From Anisus vortex (taxonomy: Eukaryota > Mollusca > Gastropoda > Planorbidae), in assembly GCA_949126835.1 (NCBI GenBank), contig OX421494.1, positions 21,020,196-21,084,195 on the forward strand: DNA of 64,000 nt, written 5' to 3'. The notes under the pieces were generated by a model that was given only the letters and a program-made list of their open reading frames with translations, had not been told where the DNA came from and ran no database searches. Every line of letters begins with the position of its first letter. Positions within the stretch are counted from its first letter, which is position 1. This document shows, one piece after another, positions 31,801 to 43,600 of the stretch. Made by a program: the position numbers and the translations under genes.

Positions 31801-33739
31801 ACAAGAATAGAAAGGAATAGGCCCTAATCCTCTAAAACCTTTCTCCAGGATATTATAGTCTATCACCATCACATTGAAGTTACACCAACATTGTCAATTA
31901 CAACAATGAAAGGTGTTGTAAAAAGAGTTGGCTTAACCAAGTCTTAAAGTCATGAAGAGCGAATCAAATTGTTAAAAAATATTAGTTGTGGTCTAGGTTT
32001 GTATGAAGAAGGAAGATGCGCAGAGGAAATGCGTTCCGCATCACTGGTTTCTTGGATATGATGGGGCTACGCTTATTTACAAACTCTTTCTATTGAACCA
32101 TACACATAAACACGGCGACAGGTCATAGGTTACAGATTTAAATCTCTTTATACCTCATCAAATTAATGAAACAGTATTTCAAATACATTTACGGTTTAGT
32201 TGCCTAGCCGAGAGGTCACAATTTGAAAGGTGAAGGCCGAGACACGAATGACCAACAATTTTTTTTTTAAATTCTAATAAACCACATTAATTTTATACCC
32301 TTATGTTCCCCACCCAGTCACACCAGGCCCTTTCACCTTTTGGCCTTTGGCAGTCACTTCCCGACATTTTAAACTCCATATTTTCCATCCCCAGCAACAA
32401 AGATTTTTTTACCTTTTTTTTATTATTTTTTTTTGCAGACTGGGAAAATGATTTTAGGGCTGATATAAAGCGGTTTTTTAATGCGTTTTATAAAGAGAAT
32501 ATCTAGATCTATAAGAATCGTAGAATATTATATTATTAATATATTGGAATTTTCAAGGTGCCCAACTCTAAGCTACTATAAGCTTTTAACTGACATTTTT
32601 AACCTTTTTGTTCTAAAACCGTAACAACTTTGGCTTTGACCTAGATTGCTGCTTCACCACAATAATAATATTAAGCTTATATAGGCTATCGGTAGTGACA
32701 TAGCAGTTTCTAAGTTTGACTCGGCCTTCACTTGTAGTATACGTTCTTCTGCAGGAATCACAAGGGAGAAGAATACAAAACAGTGAGGTTAGGTTAGATT
32801 CCTTTTAAATTCATATAGACTAGATCTCTAGCATATATATTAGGGGGACTATATATATATATATATATATAGACAATAAGCTTATATATAATAGGCTATA
32901 TATTTTAAATGTAGCCTATGCTTAGGCCTAAATCATATTAATATTGTATTTTATGTTTCAATTCACATAAGATATGCATACTAATAATAGGCCCTATACT
33001 GCCTATACAGTATAACTGACGCAATTGTAAAAATAACTAAATAGGCCTATATAAAAGACGTGGTCTGCGTATAACACTATAAAGTATAAAGATAAAAGAG
33101 GCTTATGCAACCATTAACATGCGTTGCCTAGTCTGTGTTTACTTTTGATTGTAGGCCTACGCCTATATGTATACTTAGTTATACATATAATACTATGGTC
33201 TAACTTATTGAATGAAAACTATAGGGCCTGTCGACGACTAGAATTGACAGTTCTCTTTTAAAATCATAATTTTCAATTTGTAAGATTGCATATTTATGTT
33301 TGTTCTCATTCAGATTTATGCAATTCATAAACGCACACAAAATAGGGGGGGGGGGGAAGGGGGGGGGACTATGCTATGTTAGGTTATTTAATAGATAACC
33401 TCTCATATATCACTCCCAATTTAAAAATAATATAAAAAATTATGCTTGAAAATATATTTTTAAAATATTTTATTCCTGCTACAATAATATTTGTAGGTAT
33501 AGAAGTATTGACTATAGATTCTACTTCTATTACTTCTACTCTAACAAAGGTTAACTTGACCGATAAAGTTAGATAAGCGAGTTGAGAAGCACCAAAGAAC
33601 TTTAGCCCAATTCATTTGTGTGCGAGATGCAGCTTATTTACCATATGTCTGGTGTTTGCCATTTTAAACTTTAGATCTGTCATATTATTTACATAGTGCA
33701 AGACATTCAGAAGATTGCATGCATTCAGAGGAGTCCGTG
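28878..33739. other. Intergenic interval between divergent MARF1 and IDO-like genes
   Basis: No gene is supported. It contains a dispersed repeat at 29122-29190 (GTGTTTCTAGGTTTAGTGAT) also at 38836-38905, a duplicated GGTAGCCCTACTACCCAC at 29536-29575, homopolymer tracts and clusters of TAGGCCTA. Short open frames lack coding character. Promoters for both flanking genes should be at its two ends. Confidence 0.6.
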
Positions 33740-33747
33740 TATAAAAA
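33740..33747 (+). promoter_or_regulatory. Candidate TATA box of the IDO-like gene
   Basis: TATAAAAA lies 161-168 bp upstream of the predicted start codon. A TCAACTT initiator-like motif about 23 bp further on would give a 5' UTR near 145 nt. Position and sequence fit, but TATA-like strings are frequent in AT-rich DNA. Confidence 0.4.
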
Positions 33748-33907
33748 GCTGAATAGTTTTTGTCAACTTCTTACAAGAGTTGTAGCCTACGTGCTGACTA
33801 CACATCTCTGTTACTAAACAAATGTTCCAAACTTACATTTAAGCCTACTTATCAACATACAACAAACCAAGGCAACAACAACAACATTATCAGAAAATAA
33901 CAACAAA

Positions 33908-34642
33908 ATGTGCGAGGCGATACATTTTGAAGACTTCGAAGTTTTCAAAGAAACTGGACTCGCTTTAGAAATAACAGTAAGTATTTCCATTTTCATTTCT
34001 TTATTAATAGAACACTTCTTAGACTAGACCCACAGTCTGCGTTTGTCTGTCGACGCATCGCTCTATTTATAAAAACACTATACTACTGTATAATACTTTA
34101 GGCATGTCCAAGAAGTTAATTTATTGTGTATCTGGACAGCACTTTTAGGTCTATGCGAGTCTATGTATGGCCTTGGACACATATTACATAACATATTCTC
34201 CAGCGAATAGTCATGACCAAGGTCGTCCGCAAGGGGCGGGGAGGGGGTGTGTAGATACTACTGGCATTTTTTCTCTCTATAGGCCTAGACATTTTTACTC
34301 TGACCCCGGTTATCCTGGAAACTTAATGACGCTCTGACATGCGTAGTCGCTTGGGGGCAGGACACATTTTAAAGACTTCTTTCAATTAGTATTTTACTAA
34401 TGGCATTGTTTATTTTTTTTTGTTATTACATGTATTTATTTACATTATGATTAAGCCAATGTGAGATAACAACCACCACTGGGGGGGGGGGTGTTGATGT
34501 TTGTTTTAAATAACCATGCAGTGTGTTGTTTATGTTATTTCTCCAGCATTCCCTGCCAGATTACTACAGACCATGGCACGATTTAGCAAGCAAAACTGTC
34601 AGTTTAATGGAGGAACAGAAAATGAGAACAGAGACGCAAAAG
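33908..34642 (+). CDS. IDO-like exons 1-2: N-terminal small domain
   Basis: Exon 1 (33908-33976) starts with ATG after ACAAA and gives 23 residues ending GLALEIT before GTAAGT. Exon 2 (34547-34642) begins after TTTCTCCAG and encodes HSLPDYYRPWHDLASKTVSL, the counterpart of the IDO LPxFYxxW helix. Both are phase 0 and join exon 3 (LPLLDTNKLADFKDLRLAHL) 6.9 kb away. Too short to be found by length alone; identified by family alignment and phase. Confidence 0.85.
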
Positions 34643-37600
34643 GTAATACAATTACTTTTTTTTTTTTAATAATAATGAATTTAGCCAGCGGTTCTCACAA
34701 TTTTTCCACAGGCTGCGCCCTGGTTTTAAGTTTTTGTTTTTCACAACGTCACAGCCCCGAATGTCGCATTTGATAACATTACACTGTAAATTTAAAATTA
34801 AATGCTTATGTAAGCCTCTGCAGAACTTCGTGGTGCTTCCATACAGACAGGGACTTCCCGGTTCTCCGAAATGCACTCTTTGAGAACCTGTGCATTAACC
34901 GCCGTTACTCATTGCAAAAGAACTAAGATATTACAAATAATATCATCATCCTTGCATTTATCTTTATTCATTAATGGTGGCACACAAACACTGACTAAAT
35001 CTGGTTGCACACAAACACTGACTAAATCTGGTTGCACACAAACACTGACTAAATCTGGTTACACACAAACACTGACTAAATTTGGTTACACACAAACACT
35101 GACTAAATCTGGTTACACACAAACACTGACTAAATCTGGTTACACACAAACACTGACTAAATCTGGTTGCACACAAACACTGACTAAATCTGGTTGCACA
35201 CAAACACTGACTAAATCTGGTTGCACACAAACACTGACTAAATCTGGTTGCACACAAACACTGACTAAATCATTTTTAATCGTAGGCCTACTCTCCAGAG
35301 CGTGTGCATGTAGCCTACCTTCTCAGTTATGAACAGTAGGCTAGCCATAGCTGGTGAAAGTGCTATAAAAACTAGGTGTGTGTTTTTTTAATCAACCTGT
35401 TTTATAAATCTTGTCTTTCTTTGTAAAATGTGTTATGGTTAAAGAAAATTAAAGTTTTCCTGTGGCATAATTCATGGATGGGAGAGGGGTTGATGGCCAC
35501 CTGAAATTATAAACATTAATTACTGCTATAGAGAAAAAATAACTAATTGAACAAAATTAAATGAAAATTTAAAATAATTAGTTATTTATTCTATTTCTTT
35601 TTAAATAATGAATAGACATATAATTAGAACGATATTAGGAATTAGAATGATACTAAGTCGATGCCATTTTGTAAACCCTTTTAATATTTTTTCCATTGCT
35701 AAGTATCCAACCAAATCCCCCCAACCAACAGTGACTGACTTATACAGTAAGATACACTTGAATGACTAAACTCAATACCTACTCTTAACCAAGTCTCAAA
35801 ACCAGCAGTGACTAACAAAGTAAGATACACCTGGTCACTTGACTGACTAAACTCTCTACCCCCTCTTATGCCTATTTTAATAGCCTACTGCTATAATACT
35901 ACTAGGTGCCTGTACTTCCCTGCTGGGCACCCAATGAAAGCTGTTTTTAAGCTAGTTTTAACCGGCTGTTGTTGTGTAATGGCAAAATAGGCCTTAAGGG
36001 GCCGTCCATAAATTACGTCACACGATTTCGGCTGATTTTGTACCCCCCCCCCCCTCCCCCCCTTGTCACACATTGTCACAAAAAGTCAGACCCCCCTTAA
36101 ATATGACATCACAAAATCTGCACTCCCCCCCCCCCCCTAAAAGATAAATTTCTGTAAATTCAAATTTACAGGTTCCAAATTACTTTTATTTGTCATCGTT
36201 TTGTAATTAATGAATTTTGTATTACACAAAAGAAAAATCGAAAGTGTAATTATAACAATAATGTAATATCATATGCACAAAAATAAATGTTTTAGTAGAA
36301 TCAGTACAATTTTTTTTTATTAGTTTTTTTTCAAAAACAACACACAGAATGTATGTTTGTCATGCATTCTCCCATGATGCTGAAAAATGCTCTTTTATGG
36401 AATAAATGGGTAAAATACTGGTCTCTTCATCGGGTAGAATGGATATTCCATTCAAATCAAACTCTTCTTCATCTATACATTCAGCACTCTCCATTTTCTT
36501 CATTTGCGATAATAACCATTAGTTCACGTTGCCTATGTGCAGCAACTCTTTGTGGCCTGACAGGTTTAGGAGGAATAATTGATTCTTGCTTGTGTGTTGA
36601 GGGACGGCTGCGCAGCATGGGTTGCCATATCTAGCTGGGACCTCGTCGGGACACTTTGAGATAGGCAGTGGCGTAGCTAGGGGAGGGGGAGGGGGTCCAA
36701 ATTCGAAAGTCCCCCCGGGCCCCTACTTGAGGGGGGCCCCGAAAGGAGTGTCTGAATTGTTTTTTTCTCATGTCATAATGTCGAATGTCAAATTTCAGGG
36801 GCCCCTAAAGAGGCCTAGCCCCCCTGGGTCCCCAAATCCCTAGCAACGGCACTGGAGATAGGGGTGCAGAAATAAAGTTAACATTTATTTTATATATTTC
36901 TTTTTTCTTTAGAAAACAATTACGTGGAACTTGTTGCGGCAGAAGTAGTTGATATACCATATTTTTGGAAAGATTTCAACTTTTTCAGCAAGTCTTCTTC
37001 CCTTTTACGTATTTATAAACCTCCATTGCAAGTCAATCTGATGTTTTCTCGAATGATGGCGCTAGATCTAGAAGATATTTGCATCGTCGATACAAGCAGG
37101 ATACGCAACACGCAACGCTATCTGCTTGTCAACATAAACTTGTTGACATAAATATTATAAATAAAACTAACTGATGTTGCGCTAACAGATGGCGTTACTT
37201 CAGTACTTGAGCCAAGCTCGTAACAGTATTTTGCAAAATCGGGACAAAATTGGGTCTTGTAGGGATGTCGGGACAAGAAGGTCCATGACGATGACCGTCC
37301 CGATATATGCAACCCTAAACATGACTAACGAAGCGAAGTACATATGACACTTTTGTATGACAGATTGTATTGACGGACAGTACAAATCGTATGGAATCGA
37401 ACGGTAAGGATTTGATGACCGAGGAAGAATATCATCCACTATCAGACTTTGAGCTGTAAAACAGAGATGGAAACTTATGTGACGCTCCATCTGTTGTCTG
37501 TTCTGGAATTCTCAGACCTTCGCATGATTGAACATCTGGTAAAGGAGGTGGAAAAAATCTCTCTGTTACTAGCACTGAAATATGAGCTTCTTGGTTTTGA

Positions 37601-40600
37601 ACAGCACTTTTTTTTGTCGGTACATTTTACAATTTGAGTTAAGTCTTTGCTTGTTCGTATATAAACGTCAAACCATTTTTTGGCCTACATAGAAAAGAGT
37701 GTCAACATTTTGAGCCATGGGGCGGCCATGTTGTCAGCCTTCCCTGGATGCACGAAGGTGATTGCCGGGCTAGGGCATCTTTCCCACTTTTTTTAGCATT
37801 CAGACGCGTTCGCGATGCGATCATCATTTGAAAATAGCTAAGAAACAATCCGATCATAATTTTAATTTACAAAGCTTATTAATAGTAACTAGTTGAACCG
37901 TGAATACATTGTGTCCATACTCAGTGCCCTCACATGGGGTGGGGGGTGGGCAGAAGGGGCATATGCCCGGGGGAGACACTTCTAGGGGATGCAATTAAAG
38001 TCTAAATATAGCACTAAACAATACAGTTACAGTATGCAAGGGGGCGTCGCTGAAACTTTTGCCCTGGGGCGCTATATAGGCGTATGTGTAGGGTTGCCAT
38101 CCGTTCCGATATATCGGGACTGTCACCGTTATTGGCCTTCTTGTCCCGACATCCCGACAAGACCCAATTTTGCCCCCATTTTTCAAAGTAGGCCTACTGT
38201 TACGAACTTGGCTCAAAAACTGAAACAAATGCCATCTGTTAGCGCAACATGTAAATGCAGCCTCAGTTTTATTTATGTCAACAAGTTTATGTTGACAAGG
38301 TCGTCTCACAGATTGCGTGTTGCGTATCATGTATCGACGATTCAAGTACCTTCTAGATCTAGCGCTATCATTCGAGAAAATACCAGACTGACTTGCATGG
38401 AGTTTTATAAATACGTAAATGGGATAAGCAGGGCCCTCGAGAGAAAAAAAAGATGCCGGTACGAGATCTTTTCTGGGCCCCCATTTCCCTCCCCCCCCCC
38501 CCCACTTTTTTGAACACTAGTCATTTCTAGATGATTTATTTGTATTACATAGGCCTACGTTTGAAAAATCAGGAATCTTTTTACAAGGTCTGTGGACCAT
38601 TTTGTGAAACTGTCATAAGACTAACTGTCATTAGAGAGTAGGCCTAATCATTTCAATCAAAGCCTTACAGGTCTGTTAGGAAAATACTTTAATCAAGTAC
38701 ATAGTTCTTAGTTTAAATTATTGTAATTGTTCCTGCGCTTCAGAAGGCCTATTGATCTTGCAAATAATATTACAAAGATGTGTAAAATGGGAAAAGTGAC
38801 TATCACGGTTGATTGATAATTTATGTCTTATAGTGACTAGTGTTTCTAGGTTTAGTGATTTAACTATTGGTGTTATTCTTGTCAGTTATAAATATTCACC
38901 AGTACTGTATGCTGTGTAGTCTAATGTAAGGTTAGATCTGTGTGGCAATATAGTTGACAGTTTGTTTTTTTACAAACTCTTCCCAAAATACATTTCATTT
39001 TGTTAAATTACCAAAAATAATGTGTTTTAAATGTTCAATACATTGGTCTAAAATGATGATACCTTCAATCTTCCCTCTTGGCTACCGCACTGGAAATCAT
39101 TAAAGTGTAAAAGGATCGACTAACTATTATAGTTTAATTGCCATACTAGTACCGATATGAAGCCTTTTGCTAATAGTGTGCCAAACTAGGATTTTTAAAT
39201 CATTCAGCGTGCCAACAGCCCAAAAGTCAACCTGCTCTATTATATTAAAAAAAAAATAATAATAATAATATTTATTTAGCGCCGTAGCAGGATAGAGGCC
39301 TAAAACGAGGTGTATAGAGAAAATCTTTAGAGCGTTTAATATTTAACTTTAAAAAAACGAGTTCCTGGTTATCATCCTTTTTAATTTATTTGCATTTACA
39401 CCAAATGCAGAATTTTATTACTAAACTTTCACATTTTGATAGCTAATTATCGCCTAAAATTATCATTTAGTTATCGTGATTCGAGATATGGATCTGGCAC
39501 CTGCTATACATTAATTGTATTTCGATCTCAGTTTTACTGAGATATTCTCTTAAATTATTATTATACCGTAGTTCAGATGATAACACTATCGTCGAGCGGT
39601 GTAGAGACATTGTAATCATACAAACTTGGTAGTTAATGTAATGTTTTAAAATGTACACATATTATTATGAATTCTATAGTCATATAATATTTATATACTT
39701 ATCAACTAACTTACACAATTGTATAAATTTTAAAATTATAATTGTAAGAGCCATTATTGTTTTTATTAAAGGAAAATATGAAACATATTGGACATATTAT
39801 TATAGCATATTAGAATACTAGAATAATATTAGAGCGAAAAAACAAATACAAAACGGGTTAATTATCTCCCTTCTTTTAAAATTGAAAATAATATTACTTT
39901 TTAATTATTATTTCTTTATAAAAATCTAGCATTTTTGTGTTTAAAATTCAACTTGCTGCATTTTAAATGCTCAATATCCCTCCACTTAAAAAAAAAAGAT
40001 CCACATCTAAGATGATTGTATATGGATAAATCCAGTCAGACTTTATGTGGTGTGAAAACAAGAGTTCATAAATTTAAAAGTTTTGTCTTTGTTTATAAAA
40101 CTCCTCTCTATCTATTTAATATATGGCATAAATTAGGGAATTACAAGTAGTTAAGTGTTTTGAAATTGAATTAACGTGCAAGATGTGTCCAGTTTCAATG
40201 AAAATCCATTCCGGTGGTCGAACAGTCGAGTGCTATTTGGCCACGTCCTTGTAAAAGCAAGTTCAACTCAATGAAATGTGTCGCTCGCCTTTCAGAAACA
40301 TCGGCTCCAACAGTTAGTGCTTCCTCATTCAATTATTGAAAAAAATCAACAAGAAGCACCTTTTGGAGGTCTCTCGCGTGCCATCTAAAATAGCTCTGCG
40401 TGCCATGTGTGGCACGCGTGCTTTAGGTTGTCGATCCCTGGCCTAGGCTACTAAGCTAACAGGGAGAACTGTTAGCCTGTAAGGCTCATAGGTCTATATT
40501 TGTAAGTGTCTCTGGAGAAAACAAAATAAAAGAGATATCCTAAATGCTATCGAAAATAAATAGGCCCTATATTACAACTAGAGGCTTCTTTGCAAATTTA

Positions 40601-43600
40601 ACAAAATGTTCAAGTACACAATAAAAAAATACCAAAATGAAGGGCCCCCAACGCCACGTGATATTGTAGGAAGTTTTGTGGCATCTCCTCTTAGCTTTAT
40701 TGCAATAATTAAAAAATACTTGCGTGATTGCCAATTTAATTTTAAATTGTAATATTCATGGGCCCCCTAAATTCTTATGGGCCCCGGTACGGCGTACCGG
40801 CTGTACCCCCCTCTCGTGGGGCCTGGGGATAAGAGACTTGCTGAAAAAGGTGAAATCTTCCGAAAAATATGATGTAGCCTACCAACTACTTCTGCCGCAA
40901 CAAGTTCCACTCATTGTGTTCTAAATAAAAAAGTAATCATATTAAATCACATTTTTACTTCATTTTTACACCCCCATCTCAGAGTGTCCCGACGAGGTCC
41001 CGGCTAGAAATGGCAATCCTACGTATGTGGGCTCTGTCCATACAAAACATAATATAGAAATTAAAAGAATAATTGCGAGATCAACAATAGAGAGAGAAAA
41101 AGTACAGTATAAACTACTATAAACCAACAATGCAAACAAAACAACAGAGTGTGCAGCAATACAAACAAAAAGTCGGGAAAACCCAACAGTCTCAGTGAAA
41201 GAAGAATGAAAGGGAAGCTACTCTCTTTTACGGCGAGGAGCTATTTCTTTTTTTTTAATTACAGTTTTCATGTGTGCATAACCGGCATACTTTTATTTAT
41301 ATAAAATCAACAAAGTCAGCAGCATACGTGATAAATTAATTTTTTTCTATTCCGGAAAGTTGCTAGTAAATGTACATTTTTGGTTGTCCCGATTGATCAA
41401 AGTCATCAAACGGCATAGGAGTCTAAATAAAGTGCGCAAACATATATATGTAGGTCTATGTTCTTTTCATGTGACGTCGGCTATCCATGTTGTAAAAATA
41501 AAGCCCCTTTTGATGAAATGTCTCGGATGTCTTGAAATTAACCTAAAAAAAAGAGGTTTTATTTTCTTTATTTTGTTCTTTGATGCATTAGCTGCCCTTG
41601 CTTGACACCAACAAACTTGCTGACTTCAAGGATCTCAGACTTGCTCATCTGCAGTTGGTTGTCATCACAGCGGGCTACGCCTGGGAACAGGGCCCAGAAC
41701 ATTTGCCTCCGGTAAGAGTAGGTCTAAGCCTAGCATATCCAATAGAATTGTGTCATTTACTTTTAGAAAAGAACATAATATAATATAAGTTGATTAGTGT
41801 GGTTTACGCAAGTAATAGGCCTATCAGACTTTTGAAAAAGCCCAAGAATCTATCTTATTAATATATGCCATTGTAAAGGAAAATACATATAGTTAAATGT
41901 TGTGAAATTGATTTCACTTAATATAAATATTACTGAAAAATATAGCTGTTTTTGTTTTCATCAATAATAAAACACCTCTTGGAGGTCTCTCGCGTGCCAT
42001 TGAAAATCGCTCTGCGTGCCAAGTTTGGCACGCGTGCCTTAGGTTGCCGACTCTTTCTAGTGAATACCAGGTCATAAGCAGGAAATTAGAGTAAACAGGA
42101 ACGGCCAAGCGTTTGTGTCTAACTTTTACGGTGATGTATCCAGTGGTGCGTGGACACAGCAGAGTTAGTTCTCCGAGACCAAAAAGAGTACGCTCGCTCG
42201 CATTCTTAAAAAACGGTGGGGTTCAAGTCTGGTGTACTCACCGAAAAGTAATAATGTGACTTAAAGCGCGTTGGCTTTCTCCTTCTCGGCCGTATACGTG
42301 TAGTGATAAAAAACATGGTTACATAATATGAACTTCGCAAAAAAAAAAAAAAAATACCAACAGAATTTAAAAGAAAGAAGAAAAGAAAAGAAATAACTTG
42401 TTTTAAAGAAATTCCGTTTGCTAAGGATATAACCATCGGGCGTGGTGTTTTAATAGCGAAAGGAAAAAATGAAAAAAGAATAGAGCTTTCCTATAACGTA
42501 TCCTATTTTGTAATTGACACATAGATACAGTAAATAAAAATGTTGAAACTATATTTTTTTTTTTAAATCTCTTTAAAAATGTCTATTTTGGAGATTTATC
42601 TCGTCTTTCAAAACTAAAACGAAGAAGAATTCAGTCCTATAGAAGCATCCGCATTGGTTCTATAAATATTTTTCGACACTAGATAGGCTACTCATCCCGA
42701 AAATGAGCAGTAGATGCAATCAATTTTGGTGAAATTTCCATCACTTAGAGTTGCTAGTAAAAATAGTGAATGGTTAAAAAAAAATACTGCACTAATATAG
42801 GCTACACTATGTGTATCCTGAGGCACAGGATTTTCTCATAACACTTGATACGTACGAATTCTTAGTTCTTCTATTAGGCTAATCTGGAAACATTTCTAAA
42901 AGTGGGGCCTTTTTCCCAAAAGTTCGCTCTCCCTAGCGTCAAAACCTGGCTACGCCACTGCTTGTATGATAAATGGTATGATAGTGTGTGCGAATGTCTA
43001 TTGTGTTTGAGTAGAAATGGTTCTTCAATATTGTTTTAACTACCGGGTAGCCTATGCTGAAAGACGGAATTTATGTAATCAAGTCGAATTTCCATTTATT
43101 TGGATCAATAAAGCAATCTTATCTTATCTTAAAGCGTCTAGCTCAAACGAATAAGCGATTGATTTTGCTGTTCAAAAAGAAACTAAAGGACTGAAGTTTT
43201 AATACACATTAGGTCTAGGCCTACATCTTGACACATTATGTTGAGGTCATCATACGTCACAGTAGGCCTTGGCCTATACGAAATCAACTCCCAGAGATGA
43301 AGAGGGGTGGGCAATTTAAACTTTGATTAGGCCTAAGTATATATATAGCCTAGTAAAAGAAAAAAACAACTTTCAATGGGAAATTTGGGAAAGGCAGTGG
43401 GCAGGGTGCGTGACCGGGGGAATTAATTGAAAGAACGCTTTCGTTATCACATTGACCTGCAATTTCTTGACGCTGAAAAGTTGGCATGTAGGCCTACAAA
43501 AAAAGAAAATCAACAGTAAACAAAATATCAGACTATAATTTAACACAGAAGCAGTTTAAAGAAACGATGAAACAGTAAACAAAATATTAGACTATAATTT

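Larger units (their letters stand above)
38089..41021 (+). mobile_element. hAT-type element with TAGGGTTGCCAT ends (copy 2), host of nested insertions
   Basis: The left end TAGGGTTGCCATCCG and right end ATGGCAATCCTA are inverted; exact 8-bp target duplication CGTATGTG at 38081-38088 and 41022-41029. Without the nested element (38429-40825) it is about 530 bp, comparable to the copy at 36617-37317 without its own insertion. No transposase seen. Confidence 0.82.

Noticed and set aside
34871..35332. 153-codon repetitive open frame
   Set aside because: Explained by a 27-bp tandem array whose unit length is a multiple of three, inside an intron.
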